Positions 1 through 10,395 of a stretch of 64,000 nt of DNA are shown here, in pieces. The stretch is from Jeotgalibacillus sp. R-1-5s-1 (GTDB lineage Bacteria; Bacillota; Bacilli; Bacillales; Jeotgalibacillaceae), in contig NZ_SORW01000053.1 in assembly GCF_004405105.1 (NCBI RefSeq), forward strand, positions 258,978 through 322,977, written 5' to 3'. Position 1 is the first letter of the stretch. The number at the start of each line of letters is the position of its first letter. The notes under the pieces were generated by a model. That model made no database searches and was not told the origin of the DNA. It was given only the letters and a program-made list of their open reading frames with translations. A program made the translations under genes and the position numbers.

Positions 1-1143
1 CTGACTTTGCAGTTCAATCGCCTGCTTGGCAAGCGGCTCCATCTTAACAAACCACTGCGTTGAAAGGTACGGCTCAACGACCGCTCCGCTTCGTTCCGAG
101 TGACCAACAGAGTGAAGGTGATCTTCAATTTCAAACAGCACGCCTGACTCCTGAAGATCCTTGACGATCTGCTTGCGGCATTCAAAACGGTCCATGCCTT
201 TATACTTTCCGGCATTGTCATTCATGCTGCCATCTTCGTTCATGACCAGAACACGTTCAAGATCATGACGGTTCCCGATTTCAAAGTCATTAGGATCATG
301 CGCAGGGGTGATTTTTACCGCTCCTGATCCAAATTCCATATCCACATAGTCATCAGCGACAATCGGAATTTCACGGCCAACGATTGGAAGCGTAACTGTT
401 TTTCCGATTAAATGCTGATAGCGCTCATCATTCGGGTGTACCGCAACCGCAGTATCACCAAGCATGGTTTCAGGACGGGTTGTCGCAATCTCAATCGATC
501 CGCTGCCGTCCGTTAAAGGATAGCGCATGTGATAAAACGCACCCTGTACATCCTTATGAATAACCTCGATGTCAGATAGAGCCGTTTTAGTCGCGGGATC
601 CCAGTTGATAATATACTCACCACGGTAGATCAGCCCTTTTTCATAAAGGTTCACAAACACCTTTTGAACAGCTTTCGATAAGCCTTCATCAAGTGTAAAA
701 CGTTCACGTGAATAATCGAGTCCAAGTCCCAGCTTCGACCACTGTTCGCGGATATGACCCGCATATTCATCCTTCCACTTCCATGATTCTTCAAGGAATT
801 TTTCACGTCCAAGATCGTAGCGTGTTGTACCCTGTTCACGCAGCTTCTGCTCCACTTTCGCCTGAGTGGCAATCCCTGCGTGGTCCATACCCGGAAGCCA
901 TAGAACATCGTATCCCTGCATCCGCTTCATACGCGTTAAAATATCCTGAAGCGCTGTATCCCAGGCATGTCCAAGGTGCAGCTTTCCTGTTACATTCGGA
1001 GGCGGAATGACGATCGTGTAAGGAGTTTTATCAGCTTCACTCTTTGCCTCAAATACTTTTTCTTTCAGCCACCATTCATAACGGCCCTCTTCTATTGCCT
1101 TCGGATCATATTTCGTCGGCATGGTTGTCTCATTCATTGTCAT
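1..1143 (-). CDS. valS: Valine-tRNA ligase (5' part; C-terminal part lies outside the window)
   Basis: Charges tRNA-Val with valine in the cytoplasm. The window holds the first 381 codons of a protein normally near 880 residues; the rest runs off the left edge. The class I signature HLGH is at residues 56-59, after the PPPNVTGK stretch. The editing domain follows, with [15 protein letters not shown] and the [17 protein letters not shown] region, so this is a ValS-type rather than IleS-type enzyme. The start ATG at 1143 has GGAGG seven bases upstream. Another ATG lies two codons in. A T-box leader with a valine specifier precedes it, which supports the substrate. The frame is open throughout with no sign of damage. 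Confidence 0.97.
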   Translation of the reverse strand, partial: MTMNETTMPTKYDPKAIEEGRYEWWLKEKVFEAKSEADKTPYTIVIPPPNVTGKLHLGHAWDTALQDILTRMKRMQGYDVLWLPGMDHAGIATQAKVEQKLREQGTTRYDLGREKFLEESWKWKDEYAGHIREQWSKLGLGLDYSRERFTLDEGLSKAVQKVFVNLYEKGLIYRGEYIINWDPATKTALSDIEVIHKDVQGAFYHMRYPLTDGSGSIEIATTRPETMLGDTAVAVHPNDERYQHLIGKTVTLPIVGREIPIVADDYVDMEFGSGAVKITPAHDPNDFEIGNRHDLERVLVMNEDGSMNDNAGKYKGMDRFECRKQIVKDLQESGVLFEIEDHLHSVGHSERSGAVVEPYLSTQWFVKMEPLAKQAIELQSQ

Positions 1144-1204
1144 ATTGCTTCCTCCAGTTCAGTTGAATTGTGTACATAACATCATTTACGGAAATTCCGG
1201 AAAA

Positions 1205-1472
1205 ACAAAAAAATCCCTTTCGCCATAAAAGGACGAAGGGATTTGGATTCGCGGTACCACCTTTTTACACAGACTTATGCCCGTGCACTTAATTCAAATA
1301 ACGGCTTCAAACCGGCCTGTAACTAATCTGACCATACAAGTCATTTCATCAAGGCTGCTAACGGGTGACTTCAGCGGGATCTGATCTGGAAATTCTCTCA
1401 CCAAATGAATTTCTTCTCTGAAGAACGATGGGTCGCTTACTCTTCCCGGTCAATGCATCGTATATATACCTT
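1205..1472 (-). promoter_or_regulatory. T-box riboswitch of valS (Val, GUC specifier)
   Basis: Read on the minus strand, the conserved T-box AGGTGGTACCGCG is at 1251-1264. It is followed by a terminator hairpin with AAATCCCTTT/AAGGGATTT arms at 1211-1244. The specifier loop reads GAA-GTC-ACC, placing codon GUC (Val) at 1367-1369, which agrees with valS downstream. Uncharged tRNA-Val should pair with GUC and with the T-box bulge to allow read-through. The whole 1144-1565 gap is this leader plus promoter. Confidence 0.93.
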
Positions 1473-1490
1473 ATCTTAATCGATTTTCAA
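1461..1490 (-). promoter_or_regulatory. Predicted SigA promoter of valS
   Basis: On the minus strand TTGAAA (1485-1490) is followed 16-18 bases later by a TATATATA run (1461-1468). This lies immediately upstream of the T-box stem I, as expected for an attenuated leader. Confidence 0.55.
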
Positions 1491-1565
1491 TCCAGGAGTC
1501 AAATAAAATCGCAAAATTCATTCTCTCATCATACGATAAAGGAATGAATAGAAAGGATCGATACA

Positions 1566-1760
1566 ATGGGGAAAAAGCGTCTGTTTCCAAAACCAAAGCC
1601 ACCCTGGTGGAGAAAATGCCGTGATACATGCCAGGTGTTTATCATCCCGCTCTGTGTATTTCAGAGTGTAAGGCTCATTATTCTGCCAACGACTTTTGAT
1701 GTACTGCTGCTGGCGTTTTTAGCAGGAGTCGCCTGTGTTCTTTATTTTGAATGGGTCTGA
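1566..1760 (+). CDS. Small hypothetical membrane protein (64 aa)
   Basis: Function not recognised. The 64-residue product has a basic, Pro/Lys/Trp-rich N-terminus (about residues 1-20). Two hydrophobic stretches follow, at about 22-38 and 43-62, so it is probably a small integral membrane protein. GAAAGGA lies about ten bases before the ATG. It runs on the plus strand, opposite to its neighbours, and its last 19 bases overlap the end of spoVID tail to tail. In B. subtilis this position between valS and spoVID holds ysxE, which is absent here. A possible spore-coat connection is only an inference from position. Confidence 0.65.
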   Translation: MGKKRLFPKPKPPWWRKCRDTCQVFIIPLCVFQSVRLIILPTTFDVLLLAFLAGVACVLYFEWV

Positions 1761-2737
1761 ACAGAAGGCACCCAGATCAGCTCACCGCGATTAAACGGTC
1801 TTCTGGACTCAAACTGATTCGTCTTCATGAGCTGAATCAGCGTGACACCATATCGTTCAGCGACCATCTCAAGTGTTTCATCCTGCTGAGCGATATGTAT
1901 CTTTATTTGCGCCTGCTGATCCTCAAGCGTATGAATAAATCTTGAAAAGGCACTGTCCTCCTGCTCATCTATGTCAGCGGTTTCCTTTTCCTCTTCGACC
2001 TCAATCTCAGCCACAACCTCAGCCTCTCTGACTTCCTCAGCAATGAGTGCCAGTGCTTCTTCAACTTCAGCTTCTGCTAAAACTTCTTCCACTATTTCTT
2101 CTATCAGCTCTTCTTCATCACTCGTCACAGGCTCTTCCTGGAAGTCACTCTGTTCAACTTCCTGCACTTCAGGCTCAGCTTCTGCCTGTGCTGATTCTTC
2201 GAGGGCTACTGACTCCTGCTCTTCAGGCTTCACTTCTGTACGGGTTTTTGGTTGTTCCCCATTCCAGTCATTTAATGGATTTGGCAGCACCCTCACCTCG
2301 GCAGCTGCTTCTTTTTTCGGCACTTCCTTTTTTTCAGCTACCCCTTCAACAGCCAGCTCCGCGGTTAAATGAAGGATCCCTTCAACCGGCATTTCATAAT
2401 CAATGTGCTCAATATAAACCTCTACATCGTGCTTATTCGCTACCCTCTCTGAAGCAATAGAGATCGAAAGCGGAAAATGATGCTCAAAGGTCATTTTACT
2501 TTCATCTGTTTTTACTTTTTGTACAAGAGCAGCTGAACGGTACTGCTCGGACAGGTCTTCACCCTGATGAAACAGACCATCACCCGCGAGTAATAGCGTT
2601 CCTTCCACCAGCACCTGATCCTGGTGTTCGGTAATGGATACACTCGGTTCAAAAGAAAGGGATCTTAGCTCACTCAGAATATGGTTTTGATCAAAACGGA
2701 TCGTCTCACTCAACGTATACGACATTTTTTTGTTCAT
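1742..2737 (-). CDS. spoVID: SpoVID-like spore coat encasement protein
   Basis: Morphogenetic protein that in B. subtilis drives encasement of the forespore by coat proteins together with SafA. The N-terminal ~130 residues match the SpoVID N-terminal domain pattern (TLSETIRFDQ..., then a beta-rich segment). A very acidic Glu/Val/Ala linker covers about residues 150-265. A LysM domain lies at about 279-325 (HIAQQDETLEMVAERYGV...), ending at ELIWVP. At 331 residues it is shorter than the B. subtilis protein (about 575), mostly in the linker. The start at 2737 has AGGAGGATACG directly upstream; a second Met four codons in is possible. Mother-cell expression is expected, but I could not confirm a SigE promoter. 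Confidence 0.9.
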   Translation of the reverse strand: MNKKMSYTLSETIRFDQNHILSELRSLSFEPSVSITEHQDQVLVEGTLLLAGDGLFHQGEDLSEQYRSAALVQKVKTDESKMTFEHHFPLSISIASERVANKHDVEVYIEHIDYEMPVEGILHLTAELAVEGVAEKKEVPKKEAAAEVRVLPNPLNDWNGEQPKTRTEVKPEEQESVALEESAQAEAEPEVQEVEQSDFQEEPVTSDEEELIEEIVEEVLAEAEVEEALALIAEEVREAEVVAEIEVEEEKETADIDEQEDSAFSRFIHTLEDQQAQIKIHIAQQDETLEMVAERYGVTLIQLMKTNQFESRRPFNRGELIWVPSVQTHSK

Positions 2738-2807
2738 CGTATCCTCCTTCTCATTTAAACATTTCCTTTTAATCTATGTTCAAATGAAAGGAATCATGAT
2801 GATTTTA

Positions 2808-3860
2808 TCAGACCACTTTCCTCCTTTTAAGTAGATAAACAGTCAGCGGTGCTGCAGCAAATAAAATAAAAAAGATCCTGAACAAATGAAAGCTTGTCAC
2901 CGTTGATACATCTGCACCAACCTCATAAGCCGTAATCGCCATCTCCGCAACCCCCCCTGGAGCCGCGCTCAGAAACGTATCAATCAGTGTAAAAGAAAAC
3001 AGCTGATTCATCACCCACGCAAGAAAAATACAAAATGTAATGAGCAGCAGGTTAATCATCACAACATAGGCCAGCGGTTTGACCGAGATCAGCTTTCTGA
3101 GGCCGGTCATCTGAAGCCCGAGATGAGTGCCGAGCATTACCTGTGCTGCTGCTACGAGCGGATCCAGCACAAGAAATTCATTTCCGATAAAAACATTAAA
3201 AAGAGTGACTGCCAAAAGCGGTCCGAGCATGAAGGGAATGGGAAAGTGCAGCTTCTTCATGATAAGGATCAGCAGCGTAATTCCAGCACCCAGAATAATC
3301 AGATCTCTTATTTGGGGAATAACTGTAACGGTTGAATCCACCTGAGATGATAAACCACCGGGGAAAAAATAGGTTGCAAGAAACGGAACTACGGTAATAA
3401 CCATCAGAATCCGGATCGTCTGCATAAAAGCAACCGCCGATACGTCCGCCCCTTTAATCTCCTCACTCAGCAACACCATTTGTGAAAGTCCTCCCGGAAA
3501 ACCGCCAAGTACTGCCGTTTCAAATGAATAACCGGTGAGCCTTGCTAAAAACCACGCACATACCGTGGCAAAACCGGTTACAAGCAGTGTCAGGACAAGC
3601 ATTAGCGGCAAATTCAGACCCATCAGCTTTACTGCCTCCGCTGTAAAAGAAGTACCCATCTGAATCCCAATAATCACAAGCCCGATACTCCGCAGGATAT
3701 CCGGCCAGACAAATTCATAAGAAACCGTGTTCTTCAAGATGATCATTACCATCAAGGGCCCAAGGAGCCAGGGTAAAAATATATTTAATATAGTAAACAG
3801 CCATCCTGCTATCACAGCGATAACCAGTGTTACAATAAAACGAACTTTCATGTCATTCAT
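2808..3860 (-). CDS. AbrB-family (AbrB_dup) integral membrane protein
   Basis: A 350-residue polytopic membrane protein with roughly ten hydrophobic segments. It has an internal duplication in which GGFPGGLSQMVLLSEE in the first half matches SAAPGGVAEMAITAYE in the second. This pattern belongs to the family labelled AbrB / putative ammonia monooxygenase (PF05145). The family is not related to the DNA-binding AbrB, and its substrate is not established. It lies between spoVID and hemL, where B. subtilis has no gene. It is a single gene on the minus strand with about 125 bases separating it from the hemL stop. The role is unknown; a transporter-like function is inference from topology. Confidence 0.85.
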   Translation of the reverse strand: MNDMKVRFIVTLVIAVIAGWLFTILNIFLPWLLGPLMVMIILKNTVSYEFVWPDILRSIGLVIIGIQMGTSFTAEAVKLMGLNLPLMLVLTLLVTGFATVCAWFLARLTGYSFETAVLGGFPGGLSQMVLLSEEIKGADVSAVAFMQTIRILMVITVVPFLATYFFPGGLSSQVDSTVTVIPQIRDLIILGAGITLLILIMKKLHFPIPFMLGPLLAVTLFNVFIGNEFLVLDPLVAAAQVMLGTHLGLQMTGLRKLISVKPLAYVVMINLLLITFCIFLAWVMNQLFSFTLIDTFLSAAPGGVAEMAITAYEVGADVSTVTSFHLFRIFFILFAAAPLTVYLLKRRKVV

Positions 3861-3941
3861 CCCGCTTCCTGCTATGTATTCTTTTAGTGTATCAAACTAT
3901 TTTTGAATGAGCATGCTCCGATGAATGATATAAAAACGAAT

Positions 3942-3977
3942 AAGAGAGTGAAACCAACAGCCGGTTTCACTCTCTTC
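3942..3977 (-). terminator. Rho-independent terminator of the hem operon
   Basis: Inverted repeat AGAGAGTGAAACC / GGTTTCACTCTCT, followed on the minus strand by a T-rich run. It starts nine bases after the hemL stop codon. Confidence 0.85.
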
Positions 3978-3985
3978 CCACTTTT

Positions 3986-5278
3986 TTATTTTGTTGACAG
4001 CTGCTTAAATGCTGTCTCTACTGCCTCAAGTGTTTTTGCTACATCTTCATCAGAATGAACGGTGGACAGGAACCAGCCTTCAAACTGGGAAGGCGGAAGG
4101 AATACACCATTTTCCGCCATCAGACGGTAGAACTCACCAAACATGTTCAGATCAGAAGATTTTGCCGTTTCAAAGTTGATGACCTTCTCATTTGTAAAGA
4201 AGAAGCCTAACATTGACCCCGCACGGTTAACAGAATGTGGAATACCATATTGCTCAGCAAGTCTTGTAAAGCCTTCCTCAAGCTGATCTCCCACTTTGAT
4301 AAAATGGTCATAGCTTTCTTCTGTCAGCTGAGACAACGTTGCATAACCTGCAGCCATCGCAAGCGGGTTTCCTGAAAGGGTGCCTGCCTGGTAAATCGGC
4401 CCTGCCGGTGCAATGTGGTCCATAATTTCCTTTTTACCGCCGAAAGCACCTACTGGAAGTCCGCCGCCGATTACTTTACCAAGACACGTCAGATCAGGCG
4501 TTACTCCAAGATGGCCCTGGGCACAATTAAACCCGACACGGAAACCGGTCATGACTTCATCAAAGATCAGCAGTGAACCGTGCTGTTCAGTCAGGCTGCG
4601 CAGTTCTTCAAGGTAGCCTTCAACCGGAGGAACAACGCCCATATTTCCAGCCACAGGTTCTACAATTACACCTGCAATTTCATGGCCGTATTCTTTAAAA
4701 ACATATTGAATGGATTCAAAATCATTGTATGGAACCGTGATCGTATTTTGCGCCACGCTTGCCGGAACGCCTGGTGAATCAGGTAAACCGAGTGTCGCAA
4801 CACCGGATCCCGCCTTAATCAGGAGGCTGTCTCCGTGACCGTGATAGCATCCTTCAAACTTGACGATTTTATCTCTGCCCGTATACCCGCGTGCCAGACG
4901 AAGGGCACTCATTGTCGCTTCCGTACCTGATGATACCATTCTTACTTTTTCAATAGAAGGGACACGGTCAATGACGAGCTGTGCCAGCTTATTCTCAGAC
5001 AAGCTTGGCGCACCAAAGCTTGTACCGGATAAAGCCGTTTGTTGAATTTCACTGACTACGTGATCATCTGCGTGACCTAAAATTAAAGGACCCCATGACA
5101 GTACATAATCAATATACTCATTGCCATCTATGTCGTAAATTTTTGATCCTTTACCTTTTTCCATGAAAATCGGATCCATATTAACCGATTTAAATGCACG
5201 GACCGGACTGTTCACACCGCCCGGCATTAATGCTGAAGCTGTCTCAAAAGCTTCTTTTGAATTCGAATACGAACGCAT
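3986..5278 (-). CDS. hemL: Glutamate-1-semialdehyde 2,1-aminomutase
   Basis: PLP enzyme converting glutamate 1-semialdehyde to 5-aminolevulinate, the second committed step of the C5 haem pathway after GluTR (HemA). At 430 residues it has the usual family length. [16 protein letters not shown] (116-131) binds the cofactor phosphate. [11 protein letters not shown] (239-249) holds the PLP-contacting Asp. The Schiff-base lysine is K268 in [22 protein letters not shown] follows. It is last in the hemAXCDBL operon, 25 bases after hemB, and ends at a strong terminator. Bacillus often has a second paralogue (gsaB), but operon context makes this the HemL. Confidence 0.97.
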   Translation of the reverse strand: MRSYSNSKEAFETASALMPGGVNSPVRAFKSVNMDPIFMEKGKGSKIYDIDGNEYIDYVLSWGPLILGHADDHVVSEIQQTALSGTSFGAPSLSENKLAQLVIDRVPSIEKVRMVSSGTEATMSALRLARGYTGRDKIVKFEGCYHGHGDSLLIKAGSGVATLGLPDSPGVPASVAQNTITVPYNDFESIQYVFKEYGHEIAGVIVEPVAGNMGVVPPVEGYLEELRSLTEQHGSLLIFDEVMTGFRVGFNCAQGHLGVTPDLTCLGKVIGGGLPVGAFGGKKEIMDHIAPAGPIYQAGTLSGNPLAMAAGYATLSQLTEESYDHFIKVGDQLEEGFTRLAEQYGIPHSVNRAGSMLGFFFTNEKVINFETAKSSDLNMFGEFYRLMAENGVFLPPSQFEGWFLSTVHSDEDVAKTLEAVETAFKQLSTK

Positions 5279-5303
5279 AGTACCGCTCCTTTATGTGAAT
5301 AGA

Positions 5304-6287
5304 TTACTTTTCCTGAAGCCATGCAGCTGCTTCTTTTGCATGATACGTAATTATCAGGTCTGCCCCTGCACGCTTCATGCTCGTCAGCTTTTCCAGAATG
5401 ATTTCTTTTTCATTGATCCATCCGTTTGCTGCTGCCGCTTTAATCATGGAATACTCACCGCTGACATTATAGGCAACGACCGGCTGGTTAAAGCGGTCCT
5501 TTACATCTCTCATGATGTCCAGGTAAGAAAGTGCAGGTTTTACAATGAGAAAATCTGCGCCTTCATGGACGTCAGACTCTGCTTCTCTCAACGCTTCCAG
5601 TCTGTTCGCAGGGTCCATCTGATACGTTTTGCGATCTCCGAATTGCGGTGAGCTGTGCGCTGCATCACGAAACGGTCCGTAAAAGCTGGATGAATATTTC
5701 ACCGCATAACTCATAATCGGAACATCATAAAAACCTGCTTCATCCAGACCGTGACGAATCGCTGCAACAAAGCCGTCCATCATATTTGAAGGAGCAATAA
5801 TATCCGCTCCTGCCTTCGCCTGACTGACAGCCGTTTTAGCAAGCAGATCAAGCGTTGGATCGTTCAGCACTTTTCCGCCTTCTACAATGCCGCAGTGACC
5901 GTGATCTGTATACTGACAGAGACACGTATCCGCTACAACGACCATTTCAGGTGCTTTCTCTTTAATTAAACGGGTTGCCTGCTGAACAATTCCCTCTTCA
6001 GCATAAGCCTGACTGCCCACTGCGTCTTTTTCCTTCGGCACGCCAAACAAAATGACGGAAGGAATACCCAACTCAGTCAGCTGGTTAATCTCATCCATTA
6101 CACCATCTAAGGAAACGTGATACACACCAGGCATAGATGGAACCTCTTTTCTGATTCCTTCACCCTCCACAACAAATAAAGGATAGATGAAATCCTCAGG
6201 ACGAAGCCAGGTTTCCCTTACCATTGCACGCATTCCATCAGTAGAACGCAACCGTCTGTGACGATCAAATTGAAGTTCCTTCATCAT
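5304..6287 (-). CDS. hemB: Porphobilinogen synthase (5-aminolevulinate dehydratase)
   Basis: Condenses two 5-aminolevulinate molecules to porphobilinogen. It has 327 residues from the ATG at 6287, which has GGAGG six bases upstream; the next codon is also ATG. The zinc-type cysteine cluster [15 protein letters not shown] is present. Both active-site lysines are visible, in [16 protein letters not shown] and in [12 protein letters not shown]. The enzyme therefore looks like a Zn-dependent HemB with an intact active site. It lies between hemD (13 bases away) and hemL in the operon. Confidence 0.97.
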   Translation of the reverse strand: MMKELQFDRHRRLRSTDGMRAMVRETWLRPEDFIYPLFVVEGEGIRKEVPSMPGVYHVSLDGVMDEINQLTELGIPSVILFGVPKEKDAVGSQAYAEEGIVQQATRLIKEKAPEMVVVADTCLCQYTDHGHCGIVEGGKVLNDPTLDLLAKTAVSQAKAGADIIAPSNMMDGFVAAIRHGLDEAGFYDVPIMSYAVKYSSSFYGPFRDAAHSSPQFGDRKTYQMDPANRLEALREAESDVHEGADFLIVKPALSYLDIMRDVKDRFNQPVVAYNVSGEYSMIKAAAANGWINEKEIILEKLTSMKRAGADLIITYHAKEAAAWLQEK

Positions 6288-6300
6288 CAAAAACCTCCTG

Positions 6301-7077
6301 TTATTCCATACACGCTGCTATTTTTTCTATCATCGCTTTTATTGTATAGTCTGCCGGTTCCATATGTACAGGCAGACCTCTTTTGAATAGTTCTGAGGAT
6401 GTCGTTGGCCCAATACTGGCAATTTTAACGCGTCCTTCCTTCATACGCGTTAAAATCGGCGCACCAGCTTTTTCTGCACTTTCTACAAAATGCCTCACTG
6501 CTGAAGGACTGGCAAAAGTGACAACATCCACTTGAGTGATGGACGACAGCTTTTCTGTGTCAATGTCTGGCTTGAACGTTTCGTATAGCGTCCAGACTTT
6601 GCAGGTTGCCCCTTCCTTCTCAAAAGCAGCAGCAATTTCACCCCGTGCAATATTCCCCTGTGGAAAGAGCATGTTCAATCCCCTTACCTCATCAGCCGGA
6701 AATTCTTTAATAAAGTCAGCACCCTTGAAGCTCGACGGAACAAAATCAGCTTCTATCCCGTGATCATAAAGAAAAGCAGCTGTTTTTTGACCAACTGCTC
6801 CTACTTTACATAACCGTAATTCAGATACAGCATCTGCTTCCGTCAACCGGTCAAGGAAATACTTCGCTGCATTACGGCTGGTCAGAATCACCCAGTCAAA
6901 TGTGCCGAGCTGATTAATCATTGACTGTCCATGGCTGCCGTGCAAAGCTCTTGTCTCGATCATTGGGAGAATCAACGCTGTTCCTCCCAGCTCTTCAATC
7001 ATGAACTGATCCCTTTTCGCCTGATCAATCGGACGCGTCAGCAGGATGGTTTTGTTCGAAAGGGAGCCTGTCATCAT
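6301..7077 (-). CDS. hemD: Uroporphyrinogen-III synthase
   Basis: Cyclises hydroxymethylbilane to uroporphyrinogen III. The 258-residue protein shows the weakly conserved two-lobed HemD pattern: TILLTRP at the N-terminus, [14 protein letters not shown] in lobe 2, and [14 protein letters not shown] plus [14 protein letters not shown] in the C-terminal part. The start codon directly follows the hemC stop (TAA-ATG), and a second ATG is adjacent, so translation is probably coupled to hemC. HemD families diverge quickly; position between hemC and hemB makes the call secure. Confidence 0.95.
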   Translation of the reverse strand: MMTGSLSNKTILLTRPIDQAKRDQFMIEELGGTALILPMIETRALHGSHGQSMINQLGTFDWVILTSRNAAKYFLDRLTEADAVSELRLCKVGAVGQKTAAFLYDHGIEADFVPSSFKGADFIKEFPADEVRGLNMLFPQGNIARGEIAAAFEKEGATCKVWTLYETFKPDIDTEKLSSITQVDVVTFASPSAVRHFVESAEKAGAPILTRMKEGRVKIASIGPTTSSELFKRGLPVHMEPADYTIKAMIEKIAACME

Positions 7078-8007
7078 TTACTCTCCCTGTTCTTCTTTTA
7101 CCTGATCAATCAGCTTTTTCGCCCCTTTTTCAGTCATCAGCGCTGCTGCACTTAACCCTACTTCCATTGGATCCGATCCGGAAACCACTTCTTTGTAAAC
7201 CGTCTGTCCATCGGGAGATGCCACGAGGGCCGTGAGCGTGACTTCATTACCTGACAGTTCAGCAAAACCGGCAATCGGCACCTGACATCCACCTTCCATT
7301 TTATGAAGGAAGGCACGTTCAGCTGTCACTGTGGCAGACGTTTCACGATCTGTAAAACGGTCCAGAAGTGTGCGGAGCTCTGTGTCATCCTCACGGCATT
7401 CGATCGACAGTGCACCCTGCCCGATCGCAGGCAAACAATCCTCCGTAGATAAAAACTCAGAAACGATATCTTTTGACCAACCCATTCTGGAAAGACCGGC
7501 AGCTGCGAGAATAATCGCATCAAAGTTTTCTGTTTCAAGCTTCTTTAGGCGCGTATCGATATTTCCACGGATCCACTGAATATTCAGGTCCGGCCTTTTA
7601 GCCAAAATCTGAGCACTGCGTCGAAGACTGCTCGTTCCCACAATGGCTCCTGCAGGAAGCTCAGCCAATGTCTCACCGTTTTTCGAAATCAGCGCGTCGC
7701 GTGCATCCTCACGCACAGGAATACTGCCGATCACCAATCCTTCAGGAAGCTCAGCAGGCATATCCTTCATACTATGAACAGCCATGTCAATTTCATGGTC
7801 ATACATTGCCTGTTCGATTTCTTTTACAAAGAGACCTTTCCCGCCAACCTTTGAAAGCTGGACATTCTGAATCTGGTCTCCTTTTGTTACGATTTCTTTA
7901 ATTTCAAATTCTGTTCCCGGCTCAAGCTGTTTAAGCTGCTCAATCACCCATTTTGTCTGTGTAATGGCCAGCTTACTTCTTCTGGAACCTACAATAATTT
8001 TTCGCAT
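7078..8007 (-). CDS. hemC: Hydroxymethylbilane synthase (porphobilinogen deaminase)
   Basis: Polymerises four porphobilinogens to hydroxymethylbilane using a covalent dipyrromethane cofactor. It has 309 residues when started at 8007 ([14 protein letters not shown]), which has GGAGG eight bases upstream; an upstream in-frame extension lacks a ribosome site. The cofactor-attaching cysteine is in [12 protein letters not shown]. The substrate-binding segments VHSMKDMP and GTSSLRR are present. The operon position is between hemX and hemD. Confidence 0.97.
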   Translation of the reverse strand: MRKIIVGSRRSKLAITQTKWVIEQLKQLEPGTEFEIKEIVTKGDQIQNVQLSKVGGKGLFVKEIEQAMYDHEIDMAVHSMKDMPAELPEGLVIGSIPVREDARDALISKNGETLAELPAGAIVGTSSLRRSAQILAKRPDLNIQWIRGNIDTRLKKLETENFDAIILAAAGLSRMGWSKDIVSEFLSTEDCLPAIGQGALSIECREDDTELRTLLDRFTDRETSATVTAERAFLHKMEGGCQVPIAGFAELSGNEVTLTALVASPDGQTVYKEVVSGSDPMEVGLSAAALMTEKGAKKLIDQVKEEQGE

Positions 8008-8088
8008 GAAAGAAACCTCCACTTTGTTCATCTTCAACTAAGAATTTTTTATCCTTATATCCTGTGTAAACGGATTAATAAAGCTTTT

Positions 8089-8922
8089 TTAAGAATACCA
8101 GAAATGAAAGGACGATAATCGGCTTCCAAGCAGGAAGTTAATAATCAGACAGAGAAAAGCCATCGTGTTAAAAATGGCAAGTGTTCTGCCGGATTCCCCT
8201 CTGCCAAATCTCCGGTACAAAAAGACACCGTAAATACCAAGCAGTAAAAACGACCCGATAATTTTCACATCATACCAAATCATATAAGGTAACGAAATGA
8301 CCGCCCACTGAACCCCGAGAATAAGGCTTAAAAGTAAGAGCGGGAATCCGATTATGTTTAATATAACTGAGCCCTTTTCAAGCTTTGATAAATCTGTAAT
8401 TCTTTGAAGCTTCTGTCCCCACTTTTTCTTTTTCAGCAATCTGTACTGCAGCAAATATAAAATGGAAAAAACGACAGATACCGAAAATGCCGCGTAGGAA
8501 ACAATCGCCATCGTTATATGAATCAGTAAAAGCTCCGACATCAGACGCTCTGCCGCTGCATTGGTGGATGCCTGAACCGGCGCAAAAGTATGAATCGCCA
8601 TAAAAGTAAAACCGATGACGTTGACAAAAAAAACGGTGAAGTCTACACGCATTACACGATTAATCGCTAATGACAGTGTGACTAACACCCATGCGTAAAA
8701 ATAGATGCCTTCAAACAAGGTTAAAACAGGAAATCTGCCTGTTCTCATCATATATAAAAATAAAAAGATTGTTTGAAGAACCCAAACAATCGTTAAAAGC
8801 CAGAAGGCTAAACGGTTAGCCTTCTGGTCTTTTTGCAGATAATCCATAAAGTATAACAGTACGCTCACCGCATAAAGGATGAGCATGACTTCATGAAGGC
8901 GGGTCATGGACAGTTCAAACAT
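8089..8922 (-). CDS. hemX: HemX/CcsA-type cytochrome assembly membrane protein
   Basis: A 277-residue polytopic membrane protein with about eight hydrophobic segments. It carries the CcsA/HemX pattern, including WVLQTIFLF, HITMAIVSYAAFSVS and WYDVKIIGSFLLLGIYG. In B. subtilis HemX lowers the amount of HemA protein, so it is a feedback element for haem synthesis rather than an enzyme. It lies 15 bases after hemA and 81 before hemC. The related ResC/CcsA proteins act in haem export for cytochrome c. The operon argues for HemX. Confidence 0.93.
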   Translation of the reverse strand: MFELSMTRLHEVMLILYAVSVLLYFMDYLQKDQKANRLAFWLLTIVWVLQTIFLFLYMMRTGRFPVLTLFEGIYFYAWVLVTLSLAINRVMRVDFTVFFVNVIGFTFMAIHTFAPVQASTNAAAERLMSELLLIHITMAIVSYAAFSVSVVFSILYLLQYRLLKKKKWGQKLQRITDLSKLEKGSVILNIIGFPLLLLSLILGVQWAVISLPYMIWYDVKIIGSFLLLGIYGVFLYRRFGRGESGRTLAIFNTMAFLCLIINFLLGSRLSSFHFWYS

Positions 8923-8937
8923 CTGTAATCCCCCAAG

Positions 8938-10287
8938 CTATGGCTGTAAGGACAGCTCCGGCTGACGAACCGCTGACGTTGATTTTTCAACAGATTTAAC
9001 CGGCTGAACAGCATCTCTTACCTGATCTTCCAGGTTAAAGATTTTCATGAACAGCTCAAGTTTTTCGTCACCGTCCGGTAATGCAGCGAGTTCTTTTGCC
9101 TGCAAGATCGGATCCTTCAGCAGCTGATTAATAATGCTCTTTGTATGCTTGCTTAATACTTTGCGTTCGCGATCTGTCAGACTCGGCATCTTACGTTCGA
9201 TGCTTTCCATTGTCTCAGCCTGAATGGCCAGCGCTTTCTCACGAAGAGCGGAAATGACTGGAACAACACCAAGCATATTAAGCCACTCTTTGAAGGCAAC
9301 GATGGTTTCTTCAACCATGATTTCAATCTGTTCAGCTGCCTGTTTACGTTCTTCAAGATTCGCCTGAACAATTCCTTCAAGATCGTCAATATCATAAAGA
9401 AATACGTTGTCCAGCTCATTTATTGATGGGTCAAGGTCACGCGGTACCGCAATATCTACCATAAAGAAAGGACGACCCTTTCTCATTCTCTCAACGTGAA
9501 TCATCATTTCTTTATCAATGAGGGCTTCTTTTGCACCGGTTGAAGTAATCAGAATATCCGCTTCAACAAGTGCACATTGAAGCTCACGCAATTCTTTTGC
9601 ACTTCCGGAAAATTTATCTGCAAGTGCTACAGCTTTTTCAAACGTGCGGTTAATCACCGTTACTTTTGTTGCGCCGCTTCCCTGCAGATTCTGAATCGCA
9701 AGCTCACCCATTTTTCCTGCACCAAGGATTAATACATGCTTTTTATTTAAATCGCCAAAAATCTTTTTGGCAAGCTCAACAGCAGCATATGACACAGAAA
9801 CTGCATTGGATGCAATATCCGTTTCAGCATGTGCTTTTTTAGCCAGTGTAATCGCCTGCTTAAACAACTCATTAAAAACAGTACCTGTTGCGCCGTTTTC
9901 CTGAGAAGTAAGGAAGCTTTTACGAACCTGTCCCAAAATCTGCGTCTCTCCAACGATCATAGAATCGAGTCCGCAGCTTACTTTAAACAGGTGCTCCATC
10001 GCACCATCTTTTTCATAAATAAATAGATAAGGGCTGAATTCATCTTTATCAAGCTGAAACCAGTCAGCAAGAAACTGCTTTATATAATAACGACCTGTAT
10101 GAAGCTGATCTACGACTGCGTAAATTTCCGTTCGGTTACACGTTGAAACAATGACGTTTTCCAGAATGCTCTTTCTCGCCTGGAGCTCCGTCATTGCTTT
10201 ACTTAGATCCGCTTCCTGAAAAGAAAGACGCTCTCTAATCTCTACAGGGGCCGTTTTGTAATTCAATCCTACAACTAAAATGTGCAT
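8938..10287 (-). CDS. hemA: Glutamyl-tRNA reductase
   Basis: Reduces glutamyl-tRNA to glutamate 1-semialdehyde with NADPH, the entry and control point of haem synthesis. It has 449 residues from the ATG at 10287 ([14 protein letters not shown]); an upstream in-frame start has no support. The catalytic cysteine is C50 in [19 protein letters not shown], the NADPH motif [14 protein letters not shown] and a C-terminal dimerisation region follow. It is first in the operon, with a TATAAT promoter element about 40 bases upstream of the start. Confidence 0.97.
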   Translation of the reverse strand: MHILVVGLNYKTAPVEIRERLSFQEADLSKAMTELQARKSILENVIVSTCNRTEIYAVVDQLHTGRYYIKQFLADWFQLDKDEFSPYLFIYEKDGAMEHLFKVSCGLDSMIVGETQILGQVRKSFLTSQENGATGTVFNELFKQAITLAKKAHAETDIASNAVSVSYAAVELAKKIFGDLNKKHVLILGAGKMGELAIQNLQGSGATKVTVINRTFEKAVALADKFSGSAKELRELQCALVEADILITSTGAKEALIDKEMMIHVERMRKGRPFFMVDIAVPRDLDPSINELDNVFLYDIDDLEGIVQANLEERKQAAEQIEIMVEETIVAFKEWLNMLGVVPVISALREKALAIQAETMESIERKMPSLTDRERKVLSKHTKSIINQLLKDPILQAKELAALPDGDEKLELFMKIFNLEDQVRDAVQPVKSVEKSTSAVRQPELSLQP

Positions 10288-10324
10288 GTTTGAAAGACAC
10301 CCCCAGAAGTTAATCACTATTTCT

Positions 10325-10330
10325 ATTATA
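10325..10330 (-). promoter_or_regulatory. Predicted -10 element of the hem operon promoter
   Basis: TATAAT preceded by TGT (extended -10 form) on the minus strand. No good -35 is seen 17 bases upstream. The rest of the 10288-10875 gap holds a cruciform (10396-10438), a bidirectional terminator (10551-10587) and hairpin repeat copy A (10606-10718). I saw no gene there. Confidence 0.5.
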
Positions 10331-10395
10331 ACATGCTGTAACCACTTTCATGAGCTTAAATGTGAACAAGCATTGAAACCCGTTCACTGACGATC

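Noticed and set aside
1971-2460. Two overlapping plus-strand frames rich in Ser or in Leu/Pro/Gln
   Set aside because: They are the complement of the Glu-rich SpoVID linker; low-complexity acid codons leave antisense frames open. No start signals.
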